NCBI GenBank assembly: GCA_030704615.1
Contig: CM060731.1
Location: forward strand, 1,056,001-1,116,000
Direction of reading: 5' to 3'
From: Takakia lepidozioides
Taxonomy: Eukaryota; Streptophyta; Takakiopsida; Takakiales; Takakiaceae
Length of the DNA: 60,000 nucleotides
Positions 43,680-55,257 of this stretch are shown here, piece by piece (position 1 is the first letter of the stretch; each line of letters begins with the position of its first letter). A program made the translations under genes and the position numbers. The notes below the pieces were generated by a model. The model did not search any database, was not told the DNA's origin, and was given only the letters and a program-made list of their open reading frames with translations.

Positions 43680-44110
43680 AGGGACTTTGGCTGAAATAAT
43701 ATGCCAGACCAAAGCTGAGGTTACCATTGGACAGCTATTGGCTGTGGCACCTCATTGTAGGCACAGGCTGTATCAAGCAATCAATCAGATTGCTCATGTG
43801 ACCGAGAACATGGACCTGAACAACAAGGTGACAAGTTATAATGTGAAGCCTGAAGGGCGAGAAACAGTCATGGATTTATATGCCAGTAATCCAATTGAGA
43901 ATTGGAAGCACAGACTTGACTGATGTACTGATAGATGGAGGCTCAGGAGTGAATATTATGACAGATCAATTAAGGCAGAAGCTTGGTCTAAGTAACATGA
44001 AACCAGCCCCATTCACAGTAACAATGGCAGATCAAAGGAGTGTACAGCCGTTAGGCTTGATAAGAGGAGTAAAGATATAGATTCAGAATATGATCTTTAA
44101 GATCACAGTG
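43680..44110 (+). pseudogene. C2 aspartic protease region
   Basis: Reads CQTKAEVTIGQLLAVAP, HRLYQAINQIAHVTENMD and, after a shift near 43905, LTDVLIDGGSGVNIMTDQLR with KLGLSNMKPAPFTVTMADQ. The active-site Asp-Gly-Gly is intact here, unlike in C1. Confidence 0.65.
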
Positions 44111-44799
44111 ATTGTGTTGAAAATGGATGATGTCATGGAAGCTTACTTCTTATTGCTGGTCGACATGGCTGAAAAAACAGGCTAGGGTATTCCATAACTC
44201 GAATTCCCAGTTACTGACTGTGCATGATGGGAAGCACAAGATACGGGTCACCACTAAGAAATTTAGTAGGCTACCTCCTACCAGAAGACCTCATGGAGTC
44301 AGAGAGTATGACTGGAGGGAGGACTTGATGAGGAGCAGACGCTACCCAACCCGTTTGCTGCACACCCAGAGTGGGAGTAGGGTCAAAAATGCAACTGGGA
44401 GGCCTGAGTTGCTTTAAATGTATCTGGTGTGTGCAGTAACAGCAACCCCATTGAGGGGAAACAAGTGTTTCCCACCACATTCTATGAGGAAAGAACGGAG
44501 AATAGAAATCCTAGAAGAACCAGCCACTGTGATTTTACAGGATGAAGTAGTGGCTGGAGGGACAATCACAGCTAAAGAGTAGGTGAGGGAAGTGAATGTG
44601 AGAACTGAGGAGGAACCAAGAATGGTGAAAGTAGGGGCTGACTTAGAGCCAGAATTCTTTGAGGAGGCTAAGAGCAGGTTTATCAAATACAAAGATGTAT
44701 TTTTCTTGGAGCTATGAAGATCTGAAAGGGATACCACCTGAGATATGTCAGCATAATATTGAATTGGAACCATGGTCAGTACTAATCAAACGGCAAGGT

Positions 44800-45775
44800 A
44801 CAGGATGATCCCACTATGCACAGAAGGTTGGAAGAGATTAAGAAGTTGGGTGAGGCTAAGTTCATATACCCGATAGAGTATACAACTTGGCTATCACCCA
44901 TTTTGTTCAAGGATGTACACAAGTATTACAAGAGTTGTGATGAGTGTCAGAGGCTAGGACCTTTACAAAGATCTGGGAAGATGGCTTTGCATCCTACGAT
45001 GTCTATTGAACCATTTCAGAAATGGGGACTAGACTTTGTTGGACCAATAATCCAACGGCCAGGAATACACAGAACAAGTATATAATCACACAGCCACTGA
45101 TATAACTACAAAGTGGGTGGAAGCTAAGGCTCTTAGGGACAACACAGCTAAGTCCACATCAAGGTTCTTATATGAGAACATACTCACAAGATTTGGCTGT
45201 GATCCCCTGGAATTTATCAGTGACCATGGAAGTCATTTCATTACCGAGACTAGAACTATTGACTAAAGAGTTCATGATTGTGCACAGGAAAGAGTACAAA
45301 CCTATTATTACCCACAGGTACGGGCAGAGCCACCAAATATTATGCACTACTATCTTGGCTAAGATAGTCAATGCAAACAGAACAGACTGGGATACAGACA
45401 GGACTTCATATAAAGTCACCACCAAGTATACACCATTACAATTAGTTTATGGATGGAAGCTTTAACTCCAGTTGAATTCTTATTACCTACCATGAGAACT
45501 GAATGGGGAAGGAGAATAGAATTGGAGGATTCAATTAAAGTAATGACCAGAATTCAGATGAAGAGGAAGGATCAGTTTGATGAAGGTAAATTGAAGATTT
45601 TTAAGACGGGTGACTTGGTACTGTGGTTGCAGAAGAAGGAAAAGATTAAAGCTTCTAAGCTTAAGTCACCATGGAAAGGGCCTTATGTCATACAGAAGAT
45701 GTATGATAACAACACAGCCATGTTACAAAAAACATTAACAAAGAGATGCTTGGAGAGTCAATGCCAATAAGTTGA
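44800..45775 (+). pseudogene. C2 RT stub and integrase
   Basis: RRLEEIKKLGEAKFIYPIEY and TTWLSPIL are the opening of a gypsy reverse transcriptase. They are joined at about 44908 directly to integrase (YYKSCDECQRLGPLQRSGKM, WGLDFVGPI, in a shifted frame TDITTKWVEAKALRDNTAKS and FGCPLEFISDHGSHF). TPLQLVYGWKALTPVEFLLP ends the core and LKSPWKGPYVIQKMYDNNTA is a GPY-type tail. The missing block is most of RT and all of RNase H. Confidence 0.7.
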
Positions 45776-46010
45776 AGGATACAGTGGTATCCATGATAGA
45801 CCATTGCCGCATTATTTGCATCTTGAAAAACAAATGCAGTCACAGACTACACCGGTAATACCAACGGAGCATGAAGCACTTGTCATAAAGCGGAATATGT
45901 ATAGCCATAGCAGAGGACACGGGTGTTCACACAGCCATCACAGCCCACCACAGTTTAAACACAACATATCACAGCCTACCACAGCTTGACACAGCCCAAC
46001 ACAGGTTGCA

Positions 46011-46760
46011 CAGTCCATAGGGTCAGTGACAGGTGGACACAAGTTAGCGTCAGAAGAGTGACCGATAAGTGTAAAGGCAGTTTGGAAGTCAACCTCGGAT
46101 ATGTGCCAGCCACGCGGACAGATGGAGACGGTAGAGTGTTTGAATTCAAACACGTGGCCAATGGAGCAAAGCACTCCGCATTGCATGTACTGCAATAGCG
46201 GGCGCCATCATGCAAAAAGAGTTATCAGAGTCGTTGAATTATGTTGCAAGTTAGGTCGTTGCGGATCTATGGTGGTTTTGGAGTAATGTTGACATGTTAC
46301 TGCCAATGTGGCAACATGTAGGTATCGAAAAATATATGAGAGGGACGAGGAGAAGCTCTGGAATGAATACGTTTAGGGTGACAGTCAATGCTGGAACAAT
46401 GGAAGCAAAAAGGTGAATGCCTGATGGAAGCACATGCAAGTCAGCAAAGGAACTACTGTCATAAGTAGGGTTGGGGTGTTTGCAGGAACAATTATACGCC
46501 GTCACTGTCAGTTGGTAGGAAGAAGGCAAGGATGTATCAATGATTTGTGGAGAGGCATGGACAGCTGAATGAGCAAGGATAGAGTGGGGTCCATAAGAAT
46601 TTCGGCGGGCCGGATTTCAAGCTCCACATTGCCTATGATTCATTGTGGATGCACAGGTACAACAAACAGACGGTCAAGCAAGCACAGTAGGAAACATCAT
46701 TCCTTGGAGTTCATATGTCGTCTCGTTTCCTACACTTCAATATCCTGGCATTCCATTTGC
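46011..46760. repeat. PPR-linked repeat, copy inverted relative to 38.5 kb
   Basis: From about 46250 to 46490 the plus strand matches the reverse complement of 38,460-38,700 (GGATCTATGGTGGT, TTGACATGTTACTGCCAATG, AGAAGCTCTGGAATGAATAC, GTAGGGTTGGGGTGTTTGC). A further part, at 46540-46660, matches 48,410-48,500 (GAGGCATGG...GGGCCRGATTTCAAGC). It contains no translatable PPR unit; it seems to be the non-coding tail duplicated with the PPR pseudogenes. Confidence 0.6.
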
Positions 46761-46769
46761 TGAAGAACG

Positions 46770-48230
46770 TTCAATGAGTGCCACTTAGTTAGTCTTGACC
46801 TGGAGAGATTAGTTATCATCTACTGATGCTTGGGTCAGGACTAATGCATTTCTGAATACATGACAGGCAAGGGAGTTATCTCTGGAAAGCTTCAGCTCTA
46901 CCAATCGTATGAGGTATGTAAACTATTTGTAATTTTACTTGCTTCATGGATCATATTCCCTCCACTAGGCATTGCTATTGGATATAAATTTCTGGTCTTA
47001 ATATCAGTAACGACTTAGTCCATCAATCTAGGATCAAATCAAGATACTCTATGTCATATTTCTGGCCTCCACTCTATGCTTCCATAGTAATCAGTTGATG
47101 TAATACTAGTCTAGCTAATTGTTAAATCCATTTATCTATGCTGAAAACCTCTTGCATATAATCTGATGATATTATTATTCTAAGTACAAACAGCCCTCAT
47201 CATTAGTGCTAGTGAATAAATAGATCCTAGTAATTCTATGAGATCAGTCTAGTACATAGTGAAAGAAGTAAATAACAAAGCTTAGTCTAAATTCCCCATT
47301 CTCCCATGATCATGAGACTCCAAGGCATAGATCAAAATCATCACTATATATTCGGCCAAACAGGCCTGATACACCAGCCTACTCACTGGTTATGAAAACA
47401 ACAAGGCACACTACATGCTTACACCTTCCTCGCTTCTCAATCCACTCCAAGTATCATATGTAAACTGGTGCTATCTTCTTCCTAGAGTTCTCATTTATAC
47501 GTGCTCACTCTCCTTCTTCACCACACAACACCACTGACTGCCCACATGGGCTCATAATATATTACAAACAGAGAATTTAAATCAGATTCTTCATCGTGGA
47601 ATGTCATGACAAGGCCGGGTATTATCCCCCTTGCCTTATCCCTACCTAAACATAAAATTGCAGCTACATTAATTTCATCCTCATCTCCTCGATCTTAGTT
47701 TGGTCTCAGACCATCCCTTTGCCCATACGGTGCGCCGATCACAACTTAATTCGCCATTTTTAGGATTCACATAGTCAACCTGCCAATTAAATTCCTTTGT
47801 CAAATTTTCATCCATGGTTTCACTTTTCATCCCCTACTTCCATCTGTTGACAAACAGATGAATGTATTTCAAGATTTTGTTTTCATCCTCTTCTCCATCC
47901 GTTGTACGAATTTCACTTGTTTCTCCATCTGTTCTCCATTTTCATCCATCACTGACCATTGGAATGAAAAAACACTGATCATCCTGCATCCATCCCTTTA
48001 CCCTAAATTCTCGTTGCATCATCTTTATACTTAGTCAATTTCGCTTTCCAGGTCCCGCTCCATGCCATCGTTCACTGCTTCTTGCTTTGCTCCTGCCATT
48101 GTTTTCTATTACCTGCTTTCGTCCTACAACGAAGCCACCTTCTTCACAATTCACCCTCTTTTTTCCCTCTTATCAGAATCAGCGCCAAATTTTCATGTTG
48201 AATCAGCAATTTAGCTGTTTGAGTTAACCT
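46770..48230. other. Non-coding spacer, no recognised feature
   Basis: A/T-rich with pyrimidine-rich stretches; no open frame of note, no repeat family, RNA gene or promoter that I can support. Confidence 0.4.
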
Positions 48231-48510
48231 TTCATAGTTTGTAGTGATTCTGACCTGATTCTGCCAATGTGACAAAATCTAAAGAAAACATATATAAAAA
48301 CTGGTAACACAGATGAGGAGAAGCTGTGGAATGAATACATTTTCTGACCTCAGTCAATGGTGGGACAATTCAGGCAAGAAGGTGAATGCCTATTGGATTA
48401 TAGGGACTAGCAGAGGCATGGTGTGCTCATGGAGAAGGGGTAGAGTGTGGGTCCAGATTCATCCAAGAGGGCCAGATTTCAAGCATAAGATTACCTATTA
48501 TTCCTTGTGA
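48230..48510 (+). repeat. PPR-linked repeat, third copy
   Basis: TTCTGCCAATGTG, GAGGAGAAGCTGTGGAATGA and TGGTGGGACAATTCAGGCAA match both 46,300-46,430 and the reverse complement of the 38.5 kb copy. Followed by the GGCCAGATTTCAAGC tail shared with 46.6 kb. It ends where the palindrome array at 48,526 begins. Confidence 0.6.
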
Positions 48511-48525
48511 CGATAAAAAATAGGA

Positions 48526-49250
48526 AAAAGACCGCCTGCAGCAGTTCCGTAGTACGGACCGAGTATGTTTTTTTTGGGAGACTATGGATATTTTTACATA
48601 TACAAGTACACTCATTTTAATTAAATTTATGATGGCCACCACACCCAGCACATAATCGTATATCTGACCGCCATCCAGTGGTCCCAATTTCGGCGGTCCG
48701 GTTTTACATATTGTTATGTATACAAATAACAACTAAAGCATATACCGGACCACCAGCCAGCGGTCCCAATTTTGGCGGTCCGGTTTTTTTTTCTTGGGGA
48801 GGCAAATATATGTTGTTACGAATACAAATAACAACTAAAGCATATACCGGACCACCAGCCAGTGGTCCCAATTTTGGTGGTCCGGTTTTTTTTTCTTGGG
48901 GAGGCAAATACATATTGTTACGTATGCAAGTAACTACTAAAGCATATACCGGACCACCAGCTAGCGGTCCCAATTTCGGCGGTCTGCTTTACTTTTGGGG
49001 AGGCAAATACATATTGTTACATATTCAAATAAAAAATAAAAAATAAAACAAATATAAATAAAAACTAAAGCATATACCCGACCACCAGCCAGTGGTCCCA
49101 ATTTCGGCGGTCCGGATTTTAATATGTTGTATCAGGACCGCCAGCTCCTCCCGTTCTTTTACCACATAAACCATTTTGTTCAACGGGGAAGGCCACCTCC
49201 GGCGGTCCTGTTCGCTTCAGTAAAGAAGATTATAATGGGACCGCCCGTTC
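48526..49250. repeat. Second palindrome array, GGACCRCC/GGYGGTCC core
   Basis: Five well-formed units (about 48665, 48747, 48849, 48951, 49079) read GGACCACCAGCCAG, then GGTCCCAATTT, then GGCGGTCCGG: an outer palindrome plus an internal GGTCC half-site. The middle units are exact 102-bp tandem repeats with shared flanks (CAAATAACAACTAAAGCATA, CTTGGGGAGGCAAATA). Looser units extend to 49,250 and to 48,526. The logic is the same as in the GCGACCGCC arrays (GACCGCC core, A/T-rich linkers), but the outer bases changed from GC to GG. Confidence 0.85.
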
Positions 49251-49321
49251 AATAACGAACATTTTGCCGGTACCCCGCCTGCACAGCCACAAAGGTGGGG
49301 AGGTGTGGGGGGGGGGCATGG

Positions 49322-49330
49322 GTATATAAG
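49322..49330 (+). promoter_or_regulatory. TATA box of the second ORF2 copy
   Basis: GTATATAAG about 70 bp past the array and 430 bp before the ORF2-like ATG. A strong donor (TAG/GTGAGT at 49598/49599) suggests a spliced leader. Confidence 0.5.
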
Positions 49331-49753
49331 GCCAGACCTCAAGCCACATACCCCCTTTTCTCTCGTCTTCTGTGAGAGTGGTTTTGAGTCATTGGATGCT
49401 CAACATTTTTTTGCCTTGGACCGCGCGCACAAGGGGAAGACGGTTTTCTTCGGGTTCGGGACAGTGGGTTAGGGTTTAGATTTCCATTTTCTACCCTGCA
49501 TTTCCTCGTTGAAGTTGCGCACGCAAAGGAATCAATTTGGGGGAGAGGGAGGGGGGGCGTTTAGAATTATATTCCTGGTTTCAAAGGAGGCAAAATAGGT
49601 GAGTTTACATTGCAAATTTATTGGCCAAGCAACATTGTACTTGCGTAGCATTTGGAGCGGGGTTGAATTGTAGGCAAGGTGGGGCAAAACATATTGGGTG
49701 CTTCACAGTTACAAAAGTGCATTTGTTTGCACTATTTGCTAAGCATTTACGGA

Positions 49754-50245
49754 ATGTCTGCGTGTGTGTCCAGTGTCGTGCCCGGGATTTCGTCTGGGAG
49801 TGGGGGCCGGACTAAGGAAGAGGAAATCTCGCATGCATGATACCCATGTCAACAAAATTGACTATCCGGGAAAGGAGGCATTAAAGTGCGTGAAGGAAGT
49901 GGTTCGAGATTATTTCGTCGAAAATGACATGTTGAGCTTGCAAAGCGCGTACGTCCAGTATGGGCTTGATGGGTTTCGCAATTTCCAACGCAAGCTGGAG
50001 GGGGAAATGAGGGAGGCTTTGGCAGGTGATGAGTGAGGGAGGACAGGATGAAGTGCAAGTTTGATAGCTGGGTGCAGGGTCGGGCACTGGATGGCACATG
50101 GAATTTGAGGCAACTGATGGATACAGTTGTGAACAAGACAACTGACGGCCCGGTCCCTACTTGGGAGAATGAATTGTTTGTGCTTGTCGATTGGTGGGCT
50201 GATATGGCAAAGGCCTATGCAAGAAGGAGAACCCGACGTCCCTAG
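49754..50245 (+). pseudogene. Second ORF2 copy, diverged and frameshifted
   Basis: ATG at 49754 gives a Ser/Gly-rich start (MSACVSSVVPGISSGSGGR) comparable to MSGVVNSSSGAGSSGGR of the hAT ORF2. A one-base shift leads to RKRKSRMHDTHVNKIDYPGK, KCVKEVVRDYFVENDMLSLQ and GLDGFRNFQRKLEGEMREAL. Identity to the copy at 21.1-21.4 kb is roughly half over 70 residues. The frame then closes at 50034 but continues in another as KCKFDSWVQGRALDGTWNLR and PTWENELFVLVDWWADMAKA to a stop at 50243. Either two shifts or a small intron (GGTGAT at about 50020) is needed. No transposase or hAT-type end was found near this copy. Confidence 0.6.
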
Positions 50246-51940
50246 AAGATAGGAAGGCCATCTGATGGTGGGGGGTCAATGTTGGGGGACTCGCAAGGAC
50301 AGCCGGGACTAGATATTGCGGAAGCGGGGAAGTCTAAAGGAATATGAGGACATCAAGTATCCGTTGTTCACCGTGAACGCAGGAAGTTTGGCATGATAGC
50401 TGCAAAAACCAATCGATATAATATTTTCGATGTCAGCATGTTCTATGATCAGTCCACATAACGATTCTAGAACTAACATGAGAGACTCTCATATTAGTCT
50501 CTGTGTTAGTGTGGTATAGTGAGAGTTAGTAGGCTCGGGCTTCGTTTAATTGGTCTTGGACGCATTAGATAGGTTGTAGACACATTAAACATGATGATCA
50601 ATGTTTAAGGATGATGGCTTTTAAGTTTAATGAAACAAGCATATATCATTGTCAATCGCCATTTTGGACATGGATGATGAGAGATGAAACGCCATTAATA
50701 TCTAACCTAAAGTGTGTGTATACAAGATCGGGTCATACTGAATTGTTGGCATATATGTGTATTTTGAATCATATGTATTTATGATGCTTCGACCACACAC
50801 TTGGATGACCGGCTCTAACCCGTCATATGACCGACTATAGTCGGTCCAATACGTATCTCGGAAAAATGTATACGCATAATATGCATCCATTGTACCAAGA
50901 TACCTTTGTTGATGTGGTTATATAGGGAGTCTTATAAAGTTGGATGGAAATGTTATTAGTACGGGTATGTGTTTATGTTATGCTCTCTAACAGTTGGCAC
51001 TTTGGAGAAACGACACATACTTAGCTATATACTGCTTCATTTCATGTGGCCTCCATCAGTAGACGCACCCGCAACAATGCTATAGAAATAATTCACATAA
51101 CGTTTTGTGACAACAATTCTACTGCTCGCTTTTGCAAGTAAATAAAGCAGTTGACATCAATTTGCTGCAACTCGAACCCCCAACGTTTTAGTTGAATTGT
51201 TTGTGTGCCAAATCACCTGTCTTTTGAACATTGTCATAACGTTCTCAGCCGGTTTTGTTGCCACTCATATCTCTCCAAGTTAGCATGTCGCATTGGATTG
51301 TCTTGTGACTGGAATCACGTTGCTAGCGAATAGGGTACGCACATTGTTAGCTGGTTTCGTTGCGACTCGTATGAAAAATGAATCCAACAAACTGATACAT
51401 ATGGACTATACATACCAAACTATTTGGCACGACAGTGAAAGCATGTACAAATGATGTAAGGAACAATCGCAAATGCAACAATCTACAAGCATAAAACATT
51501 AAAATGCGATGTTTGTGAGACCACCACATGCTTATTGAAGAAGGGGTGGTTGATTTGTGAATGTATTATTTTACCGCCATTTGTGCATGTGTTGAATTTG
51601 AGATTTTGGCATATTTCACAAAGTGATTGCACTTTCAAATATCGACAAATCGCCCTGCCATCTTTAGTTACAACAATCCTTAACAAATTACTTGTTCATC
51701 CTCTGAATGAACATGCCTACCACACATGTTGCCCCACGACCGCTGGAAGATGGGAGAAGAACTTCTGCTAGAGCTCTTCCATGGTCGTTGCTTGCACATG
51801 TGTGCAAGAAGTGCAAAATGTTTTACGATTACCTCAGTCTCCATCGAGGCCAGATGCGGTACCTTTGGCGGTCATTATATCCATGCACATGCAAAGTTAA
51901 CTGCATACTTTCAAGAAAATTTATACAAGTTCCTCTCACA
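50246..51940. other. Non-coding, no recognised gene
   Basis: Open frames are short and unremarkable. If the 48.5-50.2 kb locus is a transposon, its other end should lie here or beyond, but no copy of the hAT terminus TGATAACTAGG or a third array is seen. Confidence 0.4.
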
Positions 51941-51946
51941 CTGTAA

Positions 51947-52306
51947 ATGTGCAGCTCAACAGCTGTAGCTTTGAGGATGGTCGATTGTAGACTTGTGAAA
52001 GGTCCGCAAGCATCAGTTCAAAGAACAGCCGACAACTCTCCCAAACCCTTCTACATAACTGATTACGGCTTCCCAACGTTCGCCCGTCATGAAACGGCGA
52101 GGCGACCGTTCTTGCATGAAGATTGTGTAGAACCGCAGGCCATTGTCCCCCTCACTTTCAGTTGCCCACAGCAGAGCTCGGTGGGCTTGGGATGCTACTC
52201 ATTCCGTGCCGTAGACTTCGCTGGAGCGGAAAGGCGGGATGGTAGGTTGGGGGGATTATTCGGTCGTTTGTCTGTACGCGCGTCGTCGCTGATTTCCTCC
52301 TGTTAA
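51947..52306 (+). CDS. Hypothetical open frame, not recognised
   Basis: A 119-residue frame with Pro, Arg and Ser-rich sequence (VQRTADNSPKPFYITDYGFP, RAVDFAGAERRDGRLGGLFG). No domain, signal peptide or membrane segment is seen and no intron signals are obvious. It may be chance. Confidence 0.15.
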   Translation: MCSSTAVALRMVDCRLVKGPQASVQRTADNSPKPFYITDYGFPTFARHETARRPFLHEDCVEPQAIVPLTFSCPQQSSVGLGCYSFRAVDFAGAERRDGRLGGLFGRLSVRASSLISSC

Positions 52307-52392
52307 GCCATCTTAGGCTGCTGGCTTCCGACTACAGTCTATCAATAACATAGAGTGAAATTAAGCAGCTTTTTACGGGACATCGAGGAGTT

Positions 52393-52674
52393 ATGATATA
52401 TCGGTTGCGAAGCTGTCCCCAAAAATGGCAATGGAGATCGACGTCCACAATTGAGACGATGCTGACCAAGGAGGTCCATTGCAGAAAAGTGGAAGAAAAA
52501 GGGGCTAGGCGGGATGTGAAGTGGGAACTATATGACAGACCTGAAATCGTGGCGAACGACAGTTGGGATGACATTGAACAACATGCGATATGGCCCCTGC
52601 ACGGGTGCAAAGCAATTATGAAAATGTGTCACATGAACCGTTTGTGGCATAGGAGAGGCATGAGGTGCAAATGA
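52393..52674 (+). CDS. Hypothetical open frame, not recognised
   Basis: A 93-residue frame, charged and Trp-containing (CPQKWQWRSTSTIETML, VKWELYDRPEIVANDSWDDI). No family is recognised. It lies convergent with the minus-strand frame at 52,760-53,299. Confidence 0.15.
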   Translation: MIYRLRSCPQKWQWRSTSTIETMLTKEVHCRKVEEKGARRDVKWELYDRPEIVANDSWDDIEQHAIWPLHGCKAIMKMCHMNRLWHRRGMRCK

Positions 52675-52759
52675 GGAACAAATTGGAACGCGTTAACTTG
52701 CACCAACTAACATTCCCCCCATACAGCGGAAGAGGTGCATCGGATATTATGGGGAGAAA

Positions 52760-53299
52760 AATGTTATAGGAATCAAATATCCTATAGCTTTCCAACCATG
52801 TTGGATCACTGACTCCACCATTGTCCTCATCCCGGCTGGCTCTCCCGGCTGCACGAAGTGCTAAGTGTCGTTCATAACGATTCACCTGTTCTTTGTTGAT
52901 TGCCACAACAAACTTGACCCAATTTATCTCCACCCCTTTTGTTTCAGCAACCAAAGCCCTCGCAAATTGAAGAGTGAGTTTGTTGTTGGTTACCTTCCTG
53001 GAACTTGTCACTTTGCGGTATATCTTGTCTATCTCTTGAACAAATTCAGGATTAGGTTTACATTTGTACCAATACCCTTGCTTTCCATCATTTGGCCCAA
53101 AGACTTATTGTAACTCTGCAGGACTGGTATGGGTATCATTCAACTCTTTGACAGGGTCCAAACCAGTTGCGCGCAAGCCTTGGACTTCCTTGAAGTACTT
53201 GAGATCATGTCGTAGGACAGGCTTGCGCACTCTGATCACCACCTCATCAGAATTTTCGGGAAGCTTCGTTGCTTGCGAGCCACCTCCCTGTGTCGACAT
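52760..53299 (-). pseudogene. Unknown gene with a single in-frame stop
   Basis: From the ATG at 53299 the minus strand runs MSTQGGGSQATKLPENSDEV, RKPVLRHDLKYFKEVQGLRA to ELQ, meets one TAA at 53105-53107, and continues in the same frame: VFGPNDGKQGYWYKCKPNPE, FVQEIDKIYRKVTSSRKVTN, NWVKFVVAINKEQVNRYERH, to about 52,790. Together about 170 residues of coherent, lysine-rich coding sequence with no shift; only the TAA (CAA to TAA would explain it) breaks it. Family not recognised. The coiled-coil repeats upstream on the same strand (53.5-55.7 kb) could be further exons of the same gene. Confidence 0.45.
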
Positions 53300-53504
53300 A
53301 CTTCCATACCTAGGCCATACAAAAAGAAATGAAATTGGTACTTCACACCAAAAATAAACACTACAAAGACCAAAAAGAAAGAGGTACTCAGCTAATAACA
53401 GATAACAGTACTTGGACCCTATTATCTGATTATCTGTTGTTCCAGGCCTATTCTCTGTGTTGTTCCAGGTCTGTTAGCGAATTTAAGTCACATCAAGTTT
53501 GTGA

Positions 53505-53805
53505 CCCTACTTTATTTATGCTACATCAGTCGAGTTGCACAGGTGCAGTAAACAAAGATCTATATGGAAAACTATAGATAAACCTGACCAGTGATGATCA
53601 ATCGCAGCACGTCCAAACATTCCTGGCCTGGAAAATGTACCCTATGCTAAATGTACAGTGAGCAACTTCTGAAAGATGGATAGCGATAGACCTCAGCAAG
53701 GTGAACAACTTCTTCAGCGCGCAGCTCCTCCTTTTTCTTGACCGATTGCTTTCGTCTCCTCCTTAACTCTCTTCTGCTCGACCCTTGCCTGCTCAGGTCA
53801 ACCCC
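53505..53805 (-). repeat. Direct repeat R, copy 1
   Basis: About 300 bp beginning CCCTACTTTATTTATGCTAC and ending GCCTGCTCAGGTCAACCCC on the plus strand. The minus strand of the right-hand part encodes a charged heptad-like stretch (KKKEELRAEEVVHLAEVYR). A small deletion near 53740 disrupts it here. Confidence 0.8.
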
Positions 53806-54129
53806 AGTGCTCAACAAATCGCAATATTAATCAGAAGTTAGCAGAGCCTAAGCACTCTGGTATGTGTTACGCCACTCGTACCTAATTAGCTGATTCCCTG
53901 GGATGAGAAATGCTCGTGCGTGCTGCAGTTTTCTGATCTGTGTTCGTCTGTGTTGAACTCTATCTATAGTTCACTTTATTAGACCTGTGAGGTGTAGGAT
54001 TCGTTATATTTGACTCAGATGTGTTGGTTGAGGTCTTGCAGTGGAGTTATTGTCAACGTGACAAGGATTTGGCTTGCAAGAGACCTCCGTCTCCATATTA
54101 TTCTGCTTATATCACGCAGACTCCTCTTG

Positions 54130-54426
54130 CCCTACTTTACTTATGCTACATCAGTCGAGTTGCACAGGTGCAGTAAACAAAGATCTATATGGAAAACTAT
54201 AGATAAACCTGACCAGTGATGATCAATCGCAGCACGTCCAAACATTCCTGGCCTGGAAAATGTACCCTATGCTAAATGTACAGTGAGCAACTTCTGAAAG
54301 ATGGATAGACCTCAGCAAGGTGAACAACTTCTTCAGCGCGCAGCTCCTCCTTTTTCTTGACTTCGATTGCTTTTGCCTCCTCCTTAACTCTCTTCTGCTC
54401 GACCCTTGCCTGCTCAGGTCAACCCC
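54130..54426 (-). repeat. Direct repeat R, copy 2
   Basis: Nearly identical to copy 1, with a 7-base deletion (GCGATAG) near 54305. The minus strand reads EQARVEQKRVKEEAKAIEVK then KKEELRAEEVVHLAEV, a plausible coiled coil. Confidence 0.8.
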
Positions 54427-55257
54427 TAACTAGTAGTACAGAATATATAGACACTATAATCTTGAAATTATATGGTCTAAAAGAGGGATCTTATAGATCC
54501 ACTGACCATATAAGGAGCTCCTAGCCAGCCCCAACTCACACAGATCTTTGTATGCAACTTTTATGGTGGGGAGGTGAGTTCCTCATTACAGTTAATAAAG
54601 TATTCAATTCTGAACATACCAGTCTCATGTACCAGCATCAGAGCCAGCTGAAGTTAGGAATCTTGCATACTATGTAAAGGCAGAATCATGAGTCATGAAT
54701 CCCATTCTTTTCAAAGCATTTGGATGGCACAAATTTCCATACTTGGAAAATCTGCATGGAGATACGTGTGCTATAAGGGTTGGAGAAAGATCTCTGGACC
54801 GTATAGTTAATGGATCTGAAGTCAGACTTGTACCAGCAACACCAGGTGCCTGGACAACCTGTTTGCGATAAGAAGGATGGACACACGTGTGCCTGCATCC
54901 TCCTGAACCTCAAAGATACAACTCGGTAGCATGTTACATATGTTAGCATGCAAAAACAACCAAGGAAACATGGAATGTACTTTCTGCATGGATTGTTTGT
55001 TGGATTGCATGGGTCCATGACGATCAATTTGCCAGGAGGAGTGGTCAGAATATACTTAACTAAATGCGCCTGGGCTACATAATGCTTGATTTGATCTCTG
55101 TAAGTTGAGCAGCTGACACAGTGTCCCAGGCTACTACCAGCTCGAATTTAGAGCTTCTTCCACAGTAATTATGGCAAATGACGACGATCAGTGACGGATA
55201 CCAGTCTCACAACATGCCCTTGAAGGCTAGCAGTCTATCCACTCAATAAATTGAGAG

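Larger units (their letters stand above)
40262..46010 (+). mobile_element. Ty3/gypsy element C2
   Basis: Second copy of the C family: 5' LTR from 40262, gag from 40944, knuckles, protease, a stub of reverse transcriptase, then integrase and a C-terminal GPY-type region, ending in CACAGCC repeats at 45932-46008 that resemble the LTR. Two internal deletions: the LTR-to-gag junction (about 300 bp relative to C1) and most of RT/RNase H near 44908. Non-autonomous. Confidence 0.75.

Noticed and set aside
51150-51240. Second tRNA-like sequence suggested by TCGAACCCCC
   Set aside because: No matching A box or stem pairing at the expected distance.
50246-52600. Right end of a second complete hAT element
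   Set aside because: I looked for TGATAACTAGG-like termini, a duplicated 8-mer and another array, and found none that could be supported.
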